Below, in pieces: positions 8,111 through 16,403 of a stretch of 64,000 bases of DNA. Position 1 is the first letter of the stretch; the number at the start of each line of letters is the position of its first letter. The notes beneath the pieces are model-generated. The model had not been told where the DNA came from and did no database searches. It saw only the letters and a program-made list of their open reading frames with translations. The stretch is from positions 6,339,001-6,403,000 of the forward strand of contig NZ_ASHX02000001.1 of NCBI RefSeq assembly GCF_000478605.2. The letters are read 5' to 3'. A program made the translations under genes and the position numbers. Source of the DNA: Streptomyces thermolilacinus SPC6. Lineage in GTDB: Bacteria > Actinomycetota > Actinomycetes > Streptomycetales > Streptomycetaceae.

Positions 8111-8617
8111 TCAGGCCGACTCGGCGTCCGTGAGGTCCGCGTGCCGCAGGTGTACCGGCTGGACGCCCTCCAGGGAGCTGCGGAAGCCGCGCAGGCCCTC
8201 CAGCAGCGACGCGCGGGTCGACGGGTGCATGGCCGCGATCGACGCGGTGAGCACCTCCTCGCGACGGCCCCGCAGATCGCCGAGGTACGCCTTCGCCGGG
8301 CTGGTCAGCCGCAGCTCCAGCTCGCGGCGGCTGACCGAGCTGGGGAACCGCTCGACGAAGCCGAGGGCCTCCAGCCGGTCGCACAGGCGGCTCACCGACG
8401 AGGGGGCCGACCCCAGCAGCTCGCTGAGTGTCCGCAGGTTGATCCCGTCCTCCCGCTCCAGCGCGTACAGCACCCTCAGCTGCGTAGCCGACACGGGAGC
8501 GGGCGACACCATCTCCCGGCCGTGCTCCCAGAGCATCTCCAGCAGCTCGATGACCTCGCCCGCCGTCCGGGCGGCATCGCTGGACCCGTCCGCGGATGAT
8601 GTGGGATTGGCGTCCAT
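8111..8617 (-). CDS. MarR family transcriptional regulator
   Basis: 168 residues from the ATG at 8617, preceded by GGGAG at good spacing. The winged helix is clear at residues 50-125: ATQLRVLYALEREDGINLRT, LSELLGSAPSSVSRLCDRLE (recognition helix) and GFVERFPSSVSRRELELRLT (wing). MarR proteins are dimeric repressors of stress or efflux genes that release DNA on binding small phenolics or on oxidation; no cysteine sensor stands out here. It is divergent from the giant histidine kinase gene, with 380 bp between the two starts. Its target is therefore likely itself, the kinase operon, or both. Confidence 0.88.
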   Translation of the reverse strand: MDANPTSSADGSSDAARTAGEVIELLEMLWEHGREMVSPAPVSATQLRVLYALEREDGINLRTLSELLGSAPSSVSRLCDRLEALGFVERFPSSVSRRELELRLTSPAKAYLGDLRGRREEVLTASIAAMHPSTRASLLEGLRGFRSSLEGVQPVHLRHADLTDAESA

Positions 8618-9001
8618 CAGTGCACTCCCGATCACACGTAGTCGGCTCACGGCGCCGGCCCCGCACCGCAATGCTCAAGAGGGAACGCACTGCGCGCGCG
8701 GCGCACCATCGACGACGGGGCGCTTGCCCGCGGAACAACCTTATCTTTCCGCCATTTGCCCGCCCAAGGACGCGGCCCCCCACCAGCGCGTGCGGCGTCC
8801 GCGCCGCGCCTGTCCGGCACCCCGGCACGAGGTCCGGGAGCCGTACGCGGGCGGTGATCGTTGTCACGTGCGGGGTGCCGTCGGGCGGACCGATCCGTTC
8901 CCGGGGACGGAGGTGCGCACGGTAGGCTGGCGACATTTGCCGCATGACAACGGTTCGCGGGGAGGGCCCCCGGACCTCGGCGAGCGCTCACGAGGATGGT
9001 C
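8618..9001. other. Divergent intergenic region between MarR gene and kinase operon
   Basis: 384 bp without a gene. It holds a sigma70-like promoter for the MarR gene (separate entry) in an A/T-rich patch, and a TAGGCT -10-like hexamer at 8923-8928 facing the kinase gene about 75 bp before its start. No other coding signal was seen. Confidence 0.5.
8738..8767 (-). promoter_or_regulatory. Promoter of the MarR gene
   Basis: On the minus strand TTGGGC (8767-8762), an 18-bp spacer and TAAGGT (8743-8738) form a housekeeping-type promoter about 120 bp upstream of the MarR start, in a locally A/T-rich segment. Confidence 0.45.
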
Positions 9002-12000
9002 ATGACTGACACGGTCGAGAATCCCCGCCCCGCGCGACCGCGCAAGCGTCAGACGGGTGCGGTCGGCGAGCAGGAGCTGCGCAAGCTCCTGGCCGGTCTG
9101 ACGGCGGTGCGGGACGGCGACTTCGGCACCCGTCTGCCCGAGGGCGCGGACGGCCTCCTCGGTGAGATCGCCACCGTCTTCAACGGCATGGTGGACCAGC
9201 TGTCCCTGTTCACCTCCGAGGTGACCCGCGTCGCCCGCGAGGTCGGTACGGAGGGGACGCTCGGCGGCCAGGCGGTCGTGCCCGGCGTGTCCGGAACGTG
9301 GGCCGACCTGACCGACTCCGTCAACGCCATGGCGGGCAACCTCACCACGCAGGTCCGGGACATCGCGCAGGTGGCGACGGCGGTCGCCAAGGGTGACCTG
9401 TCGCAGAAGATCGATGTGGACGCGCGGGGCGAGATCCTGGAGCTGAAGAACACCATCAACACGATGGTGGACCAGCTGGCGGCGTTCGCGGACGAGGTGA
9501 CGCGGGTCGCCCGTGAGGTGGGTACGGAGGGCCGGCTCGGCGGTCAGGCCGACGTCAAGGGCGTCTCCGGCACCTGGCGCGATCTGACCCACTCCGTGAA
9601 CTTCATGGCGGGCAACCTCACCGCCCAGGTGCGGTCCATCGCGCAGGTGGCGACGGCGGTCGCCAAGGGTGACCTGTCGCAGAAGATCGATGTGGACGCG
9701 GGGGGCGAGATCCTGGAGCTGAAGAACACCATCAACACGATGGTGTACCAGCTGTCGGCGTTCGCGGACGAGGTGACGCGGGTCGCCCGTGAGGTGGGTA
9801 CGGAGGGCCGGCTCGGCGGTCAGGCCGACGTCAAGGGCGTCTCCGGCACCTGGAAGGACCTCACCGAGTCCGTCAACGTCATGGCGGACAACCTCACCGC
9901 CCAGGTGCGGTCCATCGCCGAGGTCACCACCGCCGTGGCGCGCGGCGACCTCTCCCAGAAGATCCGCGTGGACGCCCGCGGCGAGATCCTCGCCCTGAAG
10001 GAGACCATCAACACGATGGTCGACCAGCTCTCGGCGTTCGCGGACGAGGTGACGCGGGTCGCCCGCGAGGTCGGCACCGAGGGCAACCTGGGAGGCCAGG
10101 CGACCGTCCGGGGCGTCTCCGGCACGTGGAAGGACCTCACCGACAACGTCAACGTGATGGCGTCCAACCTCACCGGGCAGGTGCGGTCCATCGCCCAGGT
10201 CGCGACGGCGGTCGCCAAGGGCGACCTGTCGCAGAAGATCACAGTCGAGGCCAAGGGCGAGGTCGCCGCGCTGGCCGGGGTCATCAACACGATGGTCGAC
10301 ACCCTCTCCGCGTTCGCGGACGAGGTGACCCGCGTCGCCCGCGAGGTCGGCACCGAGGGCATCCTCGGCGGCCAGGCCCGCGTGCCGAACGTCGCCGGCA
10401 CGTGGAAGGACCTCACCGACAACGTCAACTCGATGGCGAACAACCTGACCGGCCAGGTCCGCAACATCGCCCTCGTCACCACCGCCGTCGCCAACGGCGA
10501 CCTGTCGAAGAAGATCGACGTCGACGCGCGCGGCGAGATCCTCGAACTCAAGACGACCATCAACACGATGGTCGATCAGCTCTCCTCCTTCGCCGCCGAG
10601 GTCACCCGCGTCGCCCGCGAGGTCGGCAGCGAGGGCCGGCTCGGCGGCCAGGCCGAGGTGGAGGGCGTCTCCGGCACCTGGAAGCGCCTCACCGAGAACG
10701 TCAACGAGCTGGCCGGGAACCTCACCCGCCAGGTCCGCGCCATCGCCGAGGTGGCCAGCGCCGTCGCCGAGGGCGACCTGACCCGCTCCATCACCGTCGA
10801 GGCGTCCGGCGAGGTCGCCCAGCTCAAGGACAACATCAACGCGATGGTGGGGTCCCTGCGCGAGACGACCCGCGCCAACGAGGAGCAGGATTGGCTCAAG
10901 ACGAGCCTCGCCCACATCTCCGGCCTGATGCAGGGGCACCGCGACCTTCCCACCGTGGCCGGGCTGGTCATGCAGGAGCTCACCCCGCTCGTGTCGGCGC
11001 AGTACGGCGGCTTCTACCTGGCCGAGGACGCCTCCGACGGCACGGAACTGCGGCTCGTCGGCTCGTACGGACGCCCGGCCGGGGACAAGCTGCCCGACCG
11101 GTTCCGCCTCGGGGAGGCCCTGGTCGGCCAGGCCGCGCTCAGCCGGCGCACCATCGCCGCCGACGGCGTGCCCGGCCAGTACATCAGCATCACCTGCGGC
11201 CTCGGCGAGATGACCCCGGGCAGCGTCATCGTCCTGCCGATCATGGTGGAGGAGCAGGTCCTCGGCGTCATCGAGCTGGCGTCCTTCACGCCCTTCACCT
11301 CCGTCCACCGCGACTTCCTCGAGCAGCTGATGGAGATGCTCGGCGTCAACGTGAACACGATCGTCGCCAACGCCCGCACCGACGAGCTGCTGGAGGAGTC
11401 GCAGCGGCTGGCCGCCGAGCTCCAGGCACGCTCCGAGGAACTCCAGGTCCAGCAGGACGAACTCCAGCGCTCCAACGCGGAGCTGGAGGAGAAGGCGGCC
11501 CTGCTCGCCGACCGCAACCGCGACATCGAGCGCAAGAACCTGGAGATCGAGCAGGCCCGCCAGGAGCTGGAGGCGCGGGCCCAGCAGCTGTCCCTCGCCT
11601 CGAGGTACAAGTCCGAGTTCCTGGCCAACATGAGCCACGAACTGCGCACCCCGCTCAACAGCCTGCTCATCCTCGCCCAGCTGCTCGCCCAGAACCCCAC
11701 GCGCAACCTGACGCCGAAGCAGGTCGAGTACGCGGGCATCATCCACTCGGCAGGCTCCGACCTGCTCCAGCTGATCAACGACATCCTCGACCTGTCCAAG
11801 GTCGAGGCGGGGAAGATGGACATCAACCCCGAGCGGGTCCCGCTGCGCGGGCTCCTCGACTACGTCGAGGCGACCTTCAGGCCCATGACCACGCAGAAGG
11901 GCCTCGACTTCGCCATCACCACGGCGCCCGGCGTGCCCACCGACGTGCTCACCGACGACTCCAGGCTGCGCCAGGTCCTGCGCAACCTGCTGTCCAACGC

Positions 12001-13339
12001 GGTGAAGTTCACCGAGCACGGCAGCGTCGAGCTGCTCATCGAACCGGTCCCCGAGGACCAGGTACCCGCCACCGTCTCCCGGGCCGACGGCCCCGTGGCC
12101 GCGTTCCGGGTCAAGGACACCGGCATCGGTATCGCCGAGGACCAGCTGGAGAGCATCTTCGGCGCCTTCCAGCAGGCCGACGGCACCACCAGCCGCAAGT
12201 ACGGCGGCACCGGCCTCGGCCTGTCCATCAGCCGCGAGATCGCCCACCTCCTCGGCGGCGCCGTCACCGCGGAGAGCGTGCCGGGACAGGGCAGCACCTT
12301 CACCCTGTACCTGCCCGTCGCCCGTACCGACTTCCGTGCCGAGCCCGCACCGGCGCTCCCCAGCGCCACGGCCGGGGACACCGAGCCGTCCCACGAGCTG
12401 CCGGAGGGAACCCGGCGGGGAACGGCCGTCGCGCCGCGCCCCCGCCCGACGCGCCGCCTGCTGGTGATCGAGGAGCGGCCGCGCGGTCTGCTGTCCCTCG
12501 TCGCTGAGAGCGCCGTCGCCGAGGTGGGAGGCGGGGACACGCACCCCGGCGACGGAGTGGACCTGGAGGTCATCGCCGCCGTCGGCGCGCAGGAGGCCGC
12601 CGCCGCCCTCGCCACGGAGCCGTTCCACTGCGTCGTGCTGGAGCTGGACATGGCCGACAGCGAGGCCCTGCGGTTCCTCGACGCCATGGACGGCGACGCG
12701 GCCCTGCGCACCGTGCCGGTCCTCGCCCACACCGGCCGCCGCCACGACCGCGACCAGGAGCAGGCCCTGCGGCAACGGGCCGGCCGCCGGCCGCTCGAAG
12801 TCCTGTCCAGCCTGGACGAGCTGCGCGAACGCATCGCCCTGCACCTGTCCGCCGAGCAGCCCGGCAACGTGGTCGTGCCGCTCGTCCGCACCGAGGACGT
12901 GACCACCCCGGAACCGCCACGCGAAGTGGACGACGTGCTCCAGGGACGAACGGTCCTCGTCGTGGACGACGACGCCCGCAACCTCTACGCGCTCAGCGGC
13001 ATCCTGGAACTCCACGGCCTGCGCGTGCTGCACGCGGAGAACGGCCGCAAGAGCATCGAGACGCTGCGCGAGCACCCCGAGATCGACCTCGTCCTGATGG
13101 ACGTGATGATGCCGGAGATGGACGGATACACGGCGACCGCCGAGATCCGCCGCATGCCCGAGTACACCGGCCTGCCCGTCATCGCGGTCACCGCGAAGGC
13201 GATGCCCGGCGACCGGGAGAAGAGCATCATGGCGGGCGCCAGCGACTACGTCACCAAGCCGGTGGACGCGCACGACCTCATCGCCCGCGTCCGCCACTGG
13301 ATGCGCGTACGCACCACCGGGGCGGAGTCCGCGCGATGA
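9002..13339 (+). CDS. Soluble poly-HAMP hybrid sensor histidine kinase with two receiver domains
   Basis: 1445 residues, no membrane segment. Order: partial HAMP (20-75), six near-identical 92-residue HAMP-type repeats (75-626), GAF (about 650-800), coiled coil (800-865), HisKA with the phospho-acceptor His in MSHELRTPLN (residue about 879), HATPase with N box LLSNAVKF, G1 DTGIGI and G2 GGTGLGLSIS (985-1110), degenerate receiver (1150-1285), intact receiver with VVDDDARN and phospho-acceptor Asp in LMDVMMPEMDG (1320-1440). HAMP chains relay conformational signals; cytosolic poly-HAMP kinases are often osmosensors. GAGG at 8992 favours the ATG at 9002 over 8996. The stop overlaps the next start (ATGA), so the two products are probably made together. 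Confidence 0.93.
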   Translation: MTDTVENPRPARPRKRQTGAVGEQELRKLLAGLTAVRDGDFGTRLPEGADGLLGEIATVFNGMVDQLSLFTSEVTRVAREVGTEGTLGGQAVVPGVSGTWADLTDSVNAMAGNLTTQVRDIAQVATAVAKGDLSQKIDVDARGEILELKNTINTMVDQLAAFADEVTRVAREVGTEGRLGGQADVKGVSGTWRDLTHSVNFMAGNLTAQVRSIAQVATAVAKGDLSQKIDVDAGGEILELKNTINTMVYQLSAFADEVTRVAREVGTEGRLGGQADVKGVSGTWKDLTESVNVMADNLTAQVRSIAEVTTAVARGDLSQKIRVDARGEILALKETINTMVDQLSAFADEVTRVAREVGTEGNLGGQATVRGVSGTWKDLTDNVNVMASNLTGQVRSIAQVATAVAKGDLSQKITVEAKGEVAALAGVINTMVDTLSAFADEVTRVAREVGTEGILGGQARVPNVAGTWKDLTDNVNSMANNLTGQVRNIALVTTAVANGDLSKKIDVDARGEILELKTTINTMVDQLSSFAAEVTRVAREVGSEGRLGGQAEVEGVSGTWKRLTENVNELAGNLTRQVRAIAEVASAVAEGDLTRSITVEASGEVAQLKDNINAMVGSLRETTRANEEQDWLKTSLAHISGLMQGHRDLPTVAGLVMQELTPLVSAQYGGFYLAEDASDGTELRLVGSYGRPAGDKLPDRFRLGEALVGQAALSRRTIAADGVPGQYISITCGLGEMTPGSVIVLPIMVEEQVLGVIELASFTPFTSVHRDFLEQLMEMLGVNVNTIVANARTDELLEESQRLAAELQARSEELQVQQDELQRSNAELEEKAALLADRNRDIERKNLEIEQARQELEARAQQLSLASRYKSEFLANMSHELRTPLNSLLILAQLLAQNPTRNLTPKQVEYAGIIHSAGSDLLQLINDILDLSKVEAGKMDINPERVPLRGLLDYVEATFRPMTTQKGLDFAITTAPGVPTDVLTDDSRLRQVLRNLLSNAVKFTEHGSVELLIEPVPEDQVPATVSRADGPVAAFRVKDTGIGIAEDQLESIFGAFQQADGTTSRKYGGTGLGLSISREIAHLLGGAVTAESVPGQGSTFTLYLPVARTDFRAEPAPALPSATAGDTEPSHELPEGTRRGTAVAPRPRPTRRLLVIEERPRGLLSLVAESAVAEVGGGDTHPGDGVDLEVIAAVGAQEAAAALATEPFHCVVLELDMADSEALRFLDAMDGDAALRTVPVLAHTGRRHDRDQEQALRQRAGRRPLEVLSSLDELRERIALHLSAEQPGNVVVPLVRTEDVTTPEPPREVDDVLQGRTVLVVDDDARNLYALSGILELHGLRVLHAENGRKSIETLREHPEIDLVLMDVMMPEMDGYTATAEIRRMPEYTGLPVIAVTAKAMPGDREKSIMAGASDYVTKPVDAHDLIARVRHWMRVRTTGAESAR
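9224..10879 (+). repeat. Six tandem 276-bp HAMP-coding repeats
   Basis: Six units start at 9224, 9500, 9776, 10052, 10328 and 10604, each encoding TRVAREVG..., GGQA..., SGTW..LT..VN.MA.NL and a second HAMP helix. Units 1 and 2 are almost base-for-base identical over about 200 bp (from 9361 and from 9637), including synonymous sites. This indicates recent duplication or gene conversion. Confidence 0.9.
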
Positions 13340-15831
13340 CGAGCCCCGAGACCCGCAGCGGCCCCGAGCCCAAGGGCACGCCGTACGCGCCGGACACAGC
13401 GGGCCCGGTGGCGGACCTCTCCACGGGTGGCGCCGCCGAACTCCCCGTCCCGTACGCCATCCACCCATCCCCGGCGGGCCGCCAGGACCAGGACTCCGCG
13501 GTCGGGCGGCTCGCCGCCACCGTGGAACGCCTGCGGGCCGAGGTGCGCGCCGCACAGGCCGCCGCCGACGGGCGGGCCCTCATCGAACTCGCCAAGGGCG
13601 TGCTCATCGAGCGCCTGCGCTGCGGACCGGCGCAGGCGGCGCGGCAGCTGTCCGAGCTGGCCGAACAGGCCGGTGTCGCACCGCTGGAACTCGCGGCCGA
13701 CATCGTCAACCAGGCCGCCCGCGACCATGTCGCCGACGTCGTGGACGACTTCGTCCGCCGCACCGGCGGCGAGCCGTGCACCGACGAGGACAGCGACGTA
13801 TCCGTGGGCGTGCGGCTGCGCACGGCGGAGAGCGCCGCGCTGGCCGCCGACGACACCCAGCGGGTGGTCGAGTCGCTGCTGGAGCACGCCCTGGCGCCGC
13901 TCGGCGCGACCGGCGCCGCCGTGTGGACGGCCGGCTCCGACGGGTCCCTCACCCTCTCCGGCCACGCCGGTTTCAGTGTCGAGGAGGCGAGCCGCTGGCG
14001 GTACGTGCCGCCGGGCGTGGCGACCGTCGCCCGTCGTGCCCTGGACGACCGCGAGACCGTACGGATCACCTCGCTCGCCGAGTCGGGCGTCCCGTCCATC
14101 GGCCGCGCCGACTTCCCGCAGGGCGGCCGCATCGCCATGCCCGCCGGGACCGGCGGCCGGGTCCACGGCGTCCTGGAGATCTGCTGGCCCGCCCCGCTGC
14201 GCCCCCAGCCACAGCCGGTCGTACGGCAGCTGGAGGCGCTCGCCGAGCTGTGCGCGCACACCCTGGAGACCCTCCCGGCATCCGCGGCGCACCCGCCGGG
14301 CGTCTCCCGGGAGCTCGCCGACGTGTCGGAGCTGGTGGATCTGTCCGACGGGCTGTACGACCCCGCGCTGGTCCTCACCCCGCACCTGGACGCGGAGGGA
14401 CGGCTCGCCGACTTCCGCATCCGCCACGTCAACCACCACTTCCAGGACCCCGCGGGCCGGCCGCGCTCCGCCGTCACCGGCGCGCTGCTGCTGGAGGCGT
14501 ACCCCATGGCCGCCGGGGAGAGCGAACTCTTCGGCAACGTCGAACGCGTCTACGCGACCGGCGAGCCGTTCCGCGCGCGCCGGACCACGCTGACCGCCCT
14601 CGTCGATCAGGTGCCCCTGGCCGTGTTCGCCGACATCAGCGTCAGCCGGCACGGCGGCGGCGTCCTCCTCATCTGGCGCATCGAGGACGAGACCGCCCGC
14701 CTCGCCAGCCTCCTCCAGCACGCCCAGCGCCTCGGCCGCGTCGGTGGCTTCGAGGAGAACCTGACGACCGGTGAGATCACCTGGAACGGCCAGCTGTTCT
14801 CCCTGTACGGCCGCGCGCAGACCGAGGGCCCCGTGTCGCTCCAGGACCTCGCCTCGCACGCCCACCCGGACGACGGGGTGGCCATCGGCCGTTTCCTGCG
14901 GGCCGTCCTGCACCACGGCCGGTCCGACACGGTCGCGTTCCGGCTCAGCCGCCCCGACGGCGTCACCCGGCACATCCGGGTCATCGCCGAGCCGGTCCTC
15001 GACACCGACGGCCGTCTCGTCGCGGTGCGCGGCGCCTACCAGGACATCTCGTCGCAGCACTGGACCGAGGTGGCGCTCGCCGCGACCCGCGACCAGCTCG
15101 CCCAGACCGAGCAGGAGGCCGCCGAGCGCAACCGGCTGGCGCTCCAGCTCCAGCACGCGATCATGCCGCCCACCCGCGCCCCGCTCAACGCGCCGGGCCT
15201 CGACGTCGCCGTGCGCTACCGGCCCGCCGAGTCCGAGTCGCTGGTCGGCGGCGACTGGTATGACACGGTCGTCCTGCCGTCCAAGCAGATCCTGCTGTGT
15301 GTCGGTGACGTCGCAGGCCACGGCATCGAGGCGGCCACGGGCATGGTGGTGCTGCGCAACGCCATGCGCGGCCTCGCCGTCACCGGGGCGGGCCCCGCCC
15401 AGCTGCTGGCCTGGCTCAACATGGTGGCCCACCACCTCACCGAGCAGGTCACGGCCACCGCCGTGTGCGGCGTGTACGACCCGGTGACGCGGGTCCTGCG
15501 CTGGGCTCGGGCCGGTCACCTCCCGCCCGTGCTGGTGCGTGCGGAGGAGGCAGAGCCGCTGCCGATGCCGCAGGGTCTGCTCCTCGGCGCGCTCGCCGAG
15601 GCGGAGTACGAGGAGGCCGAGGTCACGCTGGAGCCGGGCGACTCCCTGCTCATGTACACCGACGGCCTGGTGGAGCGGCGCGACACGGCCGTGCAGGACT
15701 CGCTCAACCACCTGCTGACCACGGCGCGCGGCCCGGCGCCGTCGCTCGGGCAGCGTCTGGACCGGCTGCTGACACACAGCCGCTCCGACACGGACGACGA
15801 CACCTGCCTGATCGGCATCCACATCGAGTAG
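13336..15831 (+). CDS. ANTAR-GAF-PAS-PP2C (SpoIIE-type) signalling phosphatase
   Basis: 831 residues. Order: proline-rich leader (1-50), ANTAR-like helices IELAKGVLIERLRCGPAQAA (60-115; an RNA-binding antiterminator module elsewhere), GAF (150-295), PAS (330-450), PAS with FEENLTTGEITWNGQ and a PAC-like end (470-585), coiled coil, PP2C/SpoIIE phosphatase (605-828) with LVGGDWYDTV, VGDVAGHGIEAA, YTDGLVERR and DTDDDTCLI carrying the metal-binding Asp residues. Such enzymes dephosphorylate STAS anti-anti-sigma proteins to free a sigma factor. It is translationally coupled by a 4-bp overlap to the hybrid kinase, so the kinase and the phosphatase probably work on one pathway. No STAS partner is adjacent; candidates lie at 34.7 and 40.5 kb. 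Confidence 0.92.
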   Translation: MTSPETRSGPEPKGTPYAPDTAGPVADLSTGGAAELPVPYAIHPSPAGRQDQDSAVGRLAATVERLRAEVRAAQAAADGRALIELAKGVLIERLRCGPAQAARQLSELAEQAGVAPLELAADIVNQAARDHVADVVDDFVRRTGGEPCTDEDSDVSVGVRLRTAESAALAADDTQRVVESLLEHALAPLGATGAAVWTAGSDGSLTLSGHAGFSVEEASRWRYVPPGVATVARRALDDRETVRITSLAESGVPSIGRADFPQGGRIAMPAGTGGRVHGVLEICWPAPLRPQPQPVVRQLEALAELCAHTLETLPASAAHPPGVSRELADVSELVDLSDGLYDPALVLTPHLDAEGRLADFRIRHVNHHFQDPAGRPRSAVTGALLLEAYPMAAGESELFGNVERVYATGEPFRARRTTLTALVDQVPLAVFADISVSRHGGGVLLIWRIEDETARLASLLQHAQRLGRVGGFEENLTTGEITWNGQLFSLYGRAQTEGPVSLQDLASHAHPDDGVAIGRFLRAVLHHGRSDTVAFRLSRPDGVTRHIRVIAEPVLDTDGRLVAVRGAYQDISSQHWTEVALAATRDQLAQTEQEAAERNRLALQLQHAIMPPTRAPLNAPGLDVAVRYRPAESESLVGGDWYDTVVLPSKQILLCVGDVAGHGIEAATGMVVLRNAMRGLAVTGAGPAQLLAWLNMVAHHLTEQVTATAVCGVYDPVTRVLRWARAGHLPPVLVRAEEAEPLPMPQGLLLGALAEAEYEEAEVTLEPGDSLLMYTDGLVERRDTAVQDSLNHLLTTARGPAPSLGQRLDRLLTHSRSDTDDDTCLIGIHIE

Positions 15832-15884
15832 CGGGCAAGACTCAGCACTCTCGGCCGGGCGGCACCGGGTCCGGTGCCGCTCGG

Positions 15885-16205
15885 TCAGGCCGTGGGGGAG
15901 GGGCGCGCGACCCGGGCCCACACCCGTTGGCCGCTCCCGCCCGCCTCGACACCCCGCGCGGCGGCGAGGAGGTCCAGTGAGTAGGAGCCGGTCTCGCCGC
16001 CCGCCGACCGTGCGTCGGCTATTCGCCGCACCGGCCGTTCCGGGTTCGGGTCGTGCACCGCCGCCACGGCGTCCGCCGTGGCCGGCTCCAGGTGCAGCGG
16101 GAAGCCGCGGTGCGCGTGGCTGCGGGCGCCGGTCGTGGGCTCCGCCACCGGGACCGGGCCGTCGGCTGTACGCCGGACGCGTTCACCTGAAGGCGTCACG
16201 TCCAT
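15885..16205 (-). CDS. Hypothetical protein, Streptomyces-type
   Basis: 106 residues from the ATG at 16205 (MDVTPSGERVRRTADGPVPV) to TGA at 15885. Codon use is strongly G/C-ending, and the sequence is balanced and not a shadow of another gene, because no other gene covers this interval. I do not recognise a domain; PERPVRRIADARS and YSLDLLAAARGV look like structured segments. No clear ribosome site is seen. It is convergent with the ANTAR-PP2C gene (53 bp) and divergent from the next PP2C gene. Confidence 0.55.
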   Translation of the reverse strand: MDVTPSGERVRRTADGPVPVAEPTTGARSHAHRGFPLHLEPATADAVAAVHDPNPERPVRRIADARSAGGETGSYSLDLLAAARGVEAGGSGQRVWARVARPSPTA

Positions 16206-16309
16206 GGACGCCCGGCCTGCTCGGAGCGCCGGGCGGAAAGCTGCAAGAGGAGTCGGCAAGTACGGGACCGGCCACGACACTTGCATCTCGGCAACTGTTG
16301 TCGTCCGGC

Positions 16310-16315
16310 TAGAAT
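16310..16315 (+). promoter_or_regulatory. Candidate -10 element for the second PP2C gene
   Basis: TAGAAT, a strong -10 match, lies about 90 bp before the GTG start at 16404. No convincing -35 is seen at 17-18 bp. Confidence 0.4.
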
Positions 16316-16337
16316 CAGGCCGACTTCTGCCTACCAA

Positions 16338-16355
16338 GGAACGGTCACCCGTTCC
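16338..16355 (+). promoter_or_regulatory. Hairpin in the 5' leader of the second PP2C gene
   Basis: GGAACGG, TCAC, CCGTTCC: a perfect 7-bp stem with a 4-base loop between the predicted transcription start and the coding region. It may stabilise the leader or act as an operator. Confidence 0.4.
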
Positions 16356-16403
16356 GGAACGCGCCAGAAGCCGGATGAACAGACATACGAGAAGACGGAT
16401 GAC

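Noticed and set aside
9224..10879. Regular repeats as a CRISPR-like array
   Set aside because: The unit is 276 bp, in frame, and codes for HAMP helices; there are no short repeats with unique spacers.
8864..13555. A 1563-codon open frame antisense to the hybrid kinase
   Set aside because: It is a high-GC artefact: the sense strand encodes HAMP, kinase and receiver motifs in order, while the antisense product is low-complexity and its repeats only mirror the HAMP array.
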